DNA from: CAVUDO01 sp963740255
GTDB taxonomy: Bacteria; Actinomycetota; Actinomycetes; Mycobacteriales; Cryptosporangiaceae
Assembly (NCBI GenBank): GCA_963740255.1
Contig: CAVUDO010000006.1
Location: forward strand, 496,001 to 560,000
Length of the DNA: 64,000 nt
Reading direction: 5' to 3'
Translations under genes and position numbers: made by a program
Shown here: positions 59,667 to 64,000 of the stretch, piece by piece
Layout: each line of letters begins with the position of its first letter
Position numbering within the stretch: position 1 is the first letter of the stretch
Notes under the pieces: generated by a model
Databases searched by the model: none
Told to the model about the DNA's origin: nothing
Seen by the model: only the letters and a program-made list of their open reading frames with translations

Positions 59667-60913
59667 CCGCCCACCCGGGCCACGCAGACACCGCGCCGCC
59701 CGCCGACCTCGCCGAGCCGTCTGCCGACACCCTGGCGGGAGTCTTCGACGACCTCGTCGGCCAGGAGGGCGTCGTCGCGGTGCTGCGCCGGGCAGCGGAC
59801 GCCGCGGGCCGGACAGCGCGGGGCGAGGTCGTCGCTCCGGGCGAGATGACCCACGCGTGGCTGTTCACCGGGCCTCCCGGGTCGGGCCGGTCGGTCGCGG
59901 CCCGGGCGTTCGCGGCGGCGTTGCAGTGCGCCGACGGCGGTTGCGGTCACTGCGCGGCCTGCCACACGACGCTGGCCGGCACACATGCCGACGTTCGGAT
60001 CGTGGTCCCCGAGGGGCTGACGATCGGCGTCGACGAGATGCGTGACCTGGTGCTCAAGGCGTCCTCCGCGCCGTTGGCCGGCCGGTGGATGGTGGTCGTT
60101 GTCGAGGATGCCGACCGGCTCACCGAGTCGGCGTCCAACGCGTTGCTCAAGGCGGTGGAGGAACCCACGGCCCGGACGGTGTTCCTGCTGTGCGCGCCGT
60201 CGGTGCACCAGGAGGACGTCTCGGTCACGATCCGCTCGCGGTGCCGGGTGGTGGCGCTGCGCACCCCGTCCGCCAGCGCAGTCGCCGACGTTCTCATCCG
60301 CCGGGACGGCGTCGAACCGGCCACCGCGGCCTGGGCGGCCGCGGTCGCCCAGGGCCACGTGGGCCGCGCCCGGCGGCTGGCCTTCGACCCCGAAGCGCAG
60401 GCGCGCCGGCGTGCCGTGCTCGGCATCCCGCGGTCGCTGCGGGGCGTCGCGGCGTGTTTCGACGCCGCCGAACAGCTGATCGCGGCGGCCGAGGCGGAGG
60501 CCGCGGCGGTGACGACCGACCTGTCGGCGCGGGAACGGACCGCACTGGAACAGGCCCTCGGAGCCGGGGGGACCGGCCCGGGCACGGCCGCCGCCACGCG
60601 GGGGTCCGCCGGCCAGGTCAAGGATCTCGAACGGCGCCAGAAGTCCCGGGCCACCCGGGCCCAGCGGGACGCCCTCGACCGGGCGCTGGTCGATCTGGCC
60701 GCGTTCTACCGCGACGTCCTCACTGTGCGACTGGGCGCGCCCGTGTCGATCGTGCACGCCGATGTGGTCGACGTCGTGGAGGCCGCCGCCGCGGCCTGGT
60801 CACCGGACTCCATACTGCGGCGGATCGAGGCCGTGCTGGCCTGTCGTGAGGCCCTGGCGGCGAATGTCAAGCCGCGGATTGCCGTAGAAGCCATGACCAT
60901 CGCCCTTCTCTAG
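59663..60913 (+). CDS. holB: DNA polymerase III subunit delta-prime
   Basis: A 416-residue clamp-loader subunit. AAA+ elements: FDDLVGQEGVVAVLRRAA, a degenerate P-loop FTGPPGSGRSVAARAFA (Arg for Lys), zinc-binding CADGGCGHCAACHTTLAG, VVEDADRLTESASNALLKAV and the arginine region VTIRSRCRVVALRTP. The subunit does not hydrolyse ATP in other bacteria, so the loss is expected. It begins with ATG 59663 in an overlap with tmk and is thus coupled to it. Confidence 0.94.
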   Translation: MTAHPGHADTAPPADLAEPSADTLAGVFDDLVGQEGVVAVLRRAADAAGRTARGEVVAPGEMTHAWLFTGPPGSGRSVAARAFAAALQCADGGCGHCAACHTTLAGTHADVRIVVPEGLTIGVDEMRDLVLKASSAPLAGRWMVVVVEDADRLTESASNALLKAVEEPTARTVFLLCAPSVHQEDVSVTIRSRCRVVALRTPSASAVADVLIRRDGVEPATAAWAAAVAQGHVGRARRLAFDPEAQARRRAVLGIPRSLRGVAACFDAAEQLIAAAEAEAAAVTTDLSARERTALEQALGAGGTGPGTAAATRGSAGQVKDLERRQKSRATRAQRDALDRALVDLAAFYRDVLTVRLGAPVSIVHADVVDVVEAAAAAWSPDSILRRIEAVLACREALAANVKPRIAVEAMTIALL

Positions 60914-60920
60914 GTGGGCG

Positions 60921-61019
60921 GCCCGTTCAGGTACGCCGCTCGCGGCGTTGTCGGCGGTCGCACGTAGCTCCGCTACGCCACGACCACCTCCGCCTTGCGA
61001 TCGACGCACCTGAACGGGC
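60921..61019. repeat. 99-bp foldback sequence after holB
   Basis: GCCCGTTCAGGT (60921-60932) is exactly inverted at ACCTGAACGGGC (61008-61019). The arms continue with weaker complementarity (8 of the next 11) and the centre holds another hairpin, CGTAGC-TCC-GCTACG. It starts eight bases after the holB stop. It may be the terminator of the operon or a small palindromic mobile repeat. Confidence 0.75.
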
Positions 61020-61183
61020 TCCAGGTCAAAGACCGCGATTCAGTGACGCGATTACCTGTCAGAGCCGCCGCCTGGCACGGCATGGCGCAGCGGCGTTGCT
61101 CGGTTGGCGCCCGACGCCAGTCCGGCGGCCCGTGTGGGCCGGGCTCGGCGTCCACCGGAAGCGATGTTCACCCTGGACGTGCA

Positions 61184-61216
61184 GCGACCCCGGAGGCGTG
61201 ATGCCTCCGGGGTCGC
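61184..61216. terminator. terminator of the LPXTG-protein gene
   Basis: GCGACCCCGGAGGC (61184-61197) pairs perfectly with GCCTCCGGGGTCGC (61203-61216) around GTGAT. It lies 34 bp beyond the stop of the reverse-strand gene. Confidence 0.88.
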
Positions 61217-61249
61217 CATGACCGTTCAGGCGCTCAGGCGCCGGTCAGA

Positions 61250-62626
61250 TCACTGGAAACGGCGCGCCCACACCATCGCGAAGCGGCCGAGGACCAGCAT
61301 GCCCACCCCGCCGGCGAGCAGCAGCGTCAGGCTGGTACCGGTGACCGGCAGTTCGCCGTCGCCGTTACCGCCGCCGTTCGAGGCACTCGGCGAAGGCGAA
61401 CCGTCCGGCACGATGCCGCCGGCCGGAGCAGTCGCGCTGGCCTTGAGCTCACCGATCGCGACGTCGAGCAGCTTGCCCGTGCCCGGGATGTCGAGCACCT
61501 CGAGCCGCAGGGTCGCGGCCTCGCCGCTCACCGAGGTCGGGGTGACCGTCTTGTCCAGGTGGCCCAGGCTCAGGCGCAGCAGGGCTGCACCCTTCTTGGC
61601 CGGCGCGGCCGGAGCGATCCCGGCACCACCAGCGGCGTCGCAGGGCAGCAGACCACAGAGCAGACCCTGAACGTCAGGGGCGCCCGGCACGGCCGGCAGT
61701 GCCGGCGCGGCCTTCGTCACGTTCGGCAGCGCCGGCAGGCCCGGAGCGAGACCCGCGAGCGGGATCTCGAAGACCTTGTCGGGCGTGTCGAGCGTCTTGC
61801 TCTGACCGGCCGCGGTGATCTTGACCAGCGGCGAGCTGTAGGTCACCGAGGACTTGTCGGTGCCGGTGGCCGTAGCGGTCAGGGTCGGGGGCGAGATGAC
61901 CTCGATCCGGATCTCCTGGGCGGTGCCCTTGAACAGGGTCAGGTCGAGCAGCGACGTGCGGGCGAGCGCACGGACGCCGAGGCCGTCCTGGCCGTTGACC
62001 TCGACGATCCCGGTCTTGCTGTGCGAGTAGCCGACCTTGGTCTCGAGGACCGAGGCGCCGACAGCCGGCACGGCGACGGGAAGGCCGACGCCCGGGATCG
62101 CCACGACGCTCGCGATGCCCGCGGCCGAGTTGGTCAGCTGGACCGGGCCGGTGGGCTTCGCGGTGCCGTCGTTCCAGCGCGCGCTGGACTTGAGCTCCCC
62201 GACGCCGACCTTCAGCAGGCCGAGGTCCAGCGCGAGCACGTCCAGCTCGGTCGCCGCCGGGTTGTCCGGCGCCGCCGTCTGCGCAATCGAGTTCTTCGGC
62301 AGTTCCAGGACGGTGTTGCCGGCCAGGGCTGCCTTGAGGATGGCGGCCTCAGACCTGGACTGGGGGCTGCCGGCACTGTTCACACCGCTCGCGGCGTGGG
62401 AAACCTTCACATCGGCCAGGGACGCTCCGTTGAGCGCGCCCAGGGCCGTGCCGCTGAGCACATCCACGTGGACCAGGGTGGCCGAGGACGCGGCACTGTA
62501 TGCGGGGGCGGGGTTGGCGGAGGCCGGCGCAGCGATCCCGACCGAGGCGGCGACGATGGCGACGACGAAGCCGGCCGCCGTGAGCCGCGGCAGACCGGGA
62601 CGTGGTCGACGAGACCTTAGGGACAT
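61250..62626 (-). CDS. secreted surface protein with LPXTG-type sorting signal
   Basis: A 458-residue exported protein. Signal peptide: GFVVAIVAASVGIAAPASAN near 20-40. The mature part is Ala/Val/Thr-rich with two related stretches (LLKVGVGELKSSARWNDG and LLDVAIGELKASATAPAG) and a Cys pair in GLLCGLLPCDAAGG. A Gly/Asn/Ser linker precedes LPVTG, a hydrophobic helix (TLLLAGGVGMLVLGRFAMVW) and ARRFQ. This is a sortase signal for attachment to peptidoglycan. No sortase is in the window. The ATG follows AGGTGA. Confidence 0.9.
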   Translation of the reverse strand: MSLRSRRPRPGLPRLTAAGFVVAIVAASVGIAAPASANPAPAYSAASSATLVHVDVLSGTALGALNGASLADVKVSHAASGVNSAGSPQSRSEAAILKAALAGNTVLELPKNSIAQTAAPDNPAATELDVLALDLGLLKVGVGELKSSARWNDGTAKPTGPVQLTNSAAGIASVVAIPGVGLPVAVPAVGASVLETKVGYSHSKTGIVEVNGQDGLGVRALARTSLLDLTLFKGTAQEIRIEVISPPTLTATATGTDKSSVTYSSPLVKITAAGQSKTLDTPDKVFEIPLAGLAPGLPALPNVTKAAPALPAVPGAPDVQGLLCGLLPCDAAGGAGIAPAAPAKKGAALLRLSLGHLDKTVTPTSVSGEAATLRLEVLDIPGTGKLLDVAIGELKASATAPAGGIVPDGSPSPSASNGGGNGDGELPVTGTSLTLLLAGGVGMLVLGRFAMVWARRFQ

Positions 62627-63023
62627 GAGGGGATTCACCTGTTCTCGAGTTTGACAGTCTCCCGCGCTCAACGACCTAGTCGACCGTTGGTGACGGGTGG
62701 GAACAATGCGCACGACGATAACCTTGACGCGGGGATGTTAACTCATCCGTTCGGCCACGATAGAGGGCATCAGCGAGATTCACCAGATGGTCATCCGCGC
62801 TGGGGGTTTTCGGCTGTTATATCCGATCCTTGGAGGCCGAACTACGCCTGTGGCGCCCGTTGCGAGGCCCCGGTGTGTCGTCGTCGGCAGCGTGTCGCGC
62901 CTCTGCCGCATCCGACGGCCGACACCAACGTGTTACGTAGTCGTGTCAGCGTTGTTGTACGGGCTTGCCGCCCGCTTGTCAGGCCCTGGCGGTCCCGGCC
63001 GAAGGTTCGGGGAGACTGGCGGC
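62627..63023. other. divergent intergenic region
   Basis: About 400 bases between the LPXTG gene and the NUDIX gene. It should contain two divergent promoters and is a little AT-richer near 62,720-62,830. I see no gene or strong hairpin. Confidence 0.5.
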
Positions 63024-63584
63024 ATGGAGACAGCGGCTGATGCGGAGTTCGAGCAGGTCACGACCCGTGAGGTCTACCGCAATCCCTGGCTGGCGGTGCG
63101 GGAGGACACCTTCGCCCGCCCGGACGGCACCACCGGTATCTACGGTGTGATCGACAAGCGGGACTTCGCGGTGGTGGTCCCGTACGACCGCAACGGCTTC
63201 CATCTGGTCGAGCAGTACCGGTACCCGGTCGGCGAGCGGTGCTGGGAGTTCCCGCAGGGGAGCTGGCCGCCCGGCCACCCGGGGGAGGACGGCGCGGCGT
63301 TGGCCCGGGCCGAGCTCGCGGAGGAGACAGGCCTCCGTGCGGGTGCCCTGAGCCGCCTCGGGTGCCTGCACACCGCGTCCGGGGTGATGAGCCAGCGCTA
63401 CGACGTGTACCTCGCCACCGACCTCACCCCCGGCGACCACGCCCGCGAGGCGTCGGAAGCCGACATGCGGCAGCGCTGGGTGTCGCGGGCGGAGTTCGAG
63501 ACGATGCTGCGGGCCGGAGAGGTCCGCGACTCCCAGACCGCGGCCGCGTACGCGCTCTTCCAACTGGTCGTCCCCGGCGGCTGA
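63024..63584 (+). CDS. NUDIX hydrolase, ADP-ribose pyrophosphatase-like
   Basis: A 186-residue hydrolase. The N-terminal strand region EVYRNPWLAVREDTFARPDG and FHLVEQYRYPVGERCWEFPQ match ADP-ribose pyrophosphatases. The Nudix box is present as RAELAEETGLRAGALSRLG; the usual Arg before Glu-Leu is Ala (AELAEETG), and the metal-binding EE pair is kept. SGVMSQRYDVYLATDL follows. Binding site GGAGAC lies before ATG 63024. Substrate not proven. Confidence 0.92.
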   Translation: METAADAEFEQVTTREVYRNPWLAVREDTFARPDGTTGIYGVIDKRDFAVVVPYDRNGFHLVEQYRYPVGERCWEFPQGSWPPGHPGEDGAALARAELAEETGLRAGALSRLGCLHTASGVMSQRYDVYLATDLTPGDHAREASEADMRQRWVSRAEFETMLRAGEVRDSQTAAAYALFQLVVPGG

Positions 63585-63615
63585 GTGCGTCGTGGCCGGC
63601 CGACAGGTGACGCGG

Positions 63616-63822
63616 TCAGCCGCCGCCGAGCTTGGGGCGGACGGCGTAGGCAGGCAGCACGATCGCCTGGGCGACGACGGTGTGCTCGCCGTCGTGGGCG
63701 ATGGCCGGCGATCCGTACAGCTCGTACCCCTCGTCCAGGGCGGCGCTCACCCTCTCGCAGAACTCCGCGTCGTCCGGACCGGTGAGCAGGCGGTACCGCA
63801 GCCGCTGCCGCAGGTGCTCCAT
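63616..63822 (-). CDS. DUF1737 protein
   Basis: A 68-residue protein. The DUF1737 pattern is YRLLTGPDDAEFCERVSAAL followed by GYELYGSPAIAHDGEHTVVA. The ATG at 63822 follows GGAGG by four bases and is clearly better than a start further upstream. The role of DUF1737 proteins is unknown. Confidence 0.88.
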   Translation of the reverse strand: MEHLRQRLRYRLLTGPDDAEFCERVSAALDEGYELYGSPAIAHDGEHTVVAQAIVLPAYAVRPKLGGG

Positions 63823-63938
63823 CGGGCCTCCAGTGCTGGGTTCGGTGCCCACCGTAGGCGGTGCGCGGCGGGGCCGCAGGCGGCGCGCGGCAGCGATTCG
63901 GTGTCGGCGTCCGGACCCGTTAGACTTGCCCGGCACCC

Positions 63939-64000
63939 GCCGCCTTAGCTCAGTCGGCCAGAGCGACGCACTCGTAATGCGTAGGTCCGGGGTTCGATTC
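63939..64000 (+). tRNA. tRNA-Thr (anticodon CGU), 3' end outside the window
   Basis: The first 62 bases of a tRNA. The 5' acceptor strand is GCCGCCT, the D arm GCTCAGTCGGCCAGAGC, the anticodon stem ACGCA/TGCGT around the loop CTCGTAA (anticodon CGT, Thr), and the T loop is GGTTCGATTC. The remainder lies beyond 64000. Confidence 0.95.

Overview
The window is high-GC actinobacterial DNA with near-saturated third-position GC, frequent GTG starts and many 4-bp start/stop overlaps. Gene content points to a filamentous or otherwise complex actinobacterium (Streptomyces, Micromonosporales, Frankia or Cryptosporangium-like). Markers include XRE/DUF5753-DUF397 pairs, a conservon-type kinase with a roadblock protein, a BldG-like STAS/anti-sigma pair, an Ssd-Tad locus and a membrane-fused thymidylate kinase. 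Much of the backbone follows the conserved actinobacterial order nhaA - acsA - HAD/ssd-tad - helicase - bldG/rsbW - hppA - topA - tmk - holB. I cannot name the species.

Layout. 1-9.1 kb: a TetR regulator between two alpha/beta hydrolases, NhaA, a two-gene ABC exporter, an ArsB/NhaD-type transporter next to a frameshifted CBS-domain gene, and acetyl-CoA synthetase. 9.5-21.8 kb is an accessory island. It holds a PIN-domain protein with an XRE-ImmA/IrrE protease, a MazEF-like pair, a polymorphic toxin with two paralogous immunity genes, an ISL3-type element, an XRE-DUF397 pair facing three coupled small genes, a DHA2 exporter with its TetR, and an IS1380-type element. The ISL3 element sits inside the second immunity gene; its 8-bp target duplication is visible and removing it restores the reading frame.

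21.8-38.2 kb: a secreted beta-helix protein anchored in the membrane, a degenerate Fic-like protein, a Pro/Tyr-rich four-helix membrane protein, a SerB-like HAD phosphatase, and then the seven-gene ssd-tadABC-DUF4244-tadE-tadE-like locus. These are followed by two paralogous lipoproteins, a transmembrane Ser/Thr kinase and a divergent ECF sigma factor. 38.4-50 kb: an MrfA-type helicase, STAS and RsbW-like regulators, proton-pumping pyrophosphatase, a lone receiver protein, a receiver-PP2C phosphatase with a sensor kinase, a lipoprotein and a TAXI solute receptor. 50-64 kb: CvnA/CvnB-like proteins, an acyltransferase, topoisomerase I, the MFS-thymidylate kinase fusion, DNA polymerase III delta-prime, an LPXTG surface protein, a NUDIX hydrolase, a DUF1737 protein and the start of tRNA-Thr(CGU).

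Functionally the backbone joins housekeeping DNA metabolism (topA, tmk, holB), acetate activation and ion homeostasis (acsA, nhaA, hppA) to an unusual density of signalling genes. The least ordinary parts are the toxin/immunity array broken by an insertion sequence, the XRE-DUF397 locus with its coupled small genes, and the ECF/kinase/lipoprotein cluster. Product names come from motif recognition by eye; no database search was run.
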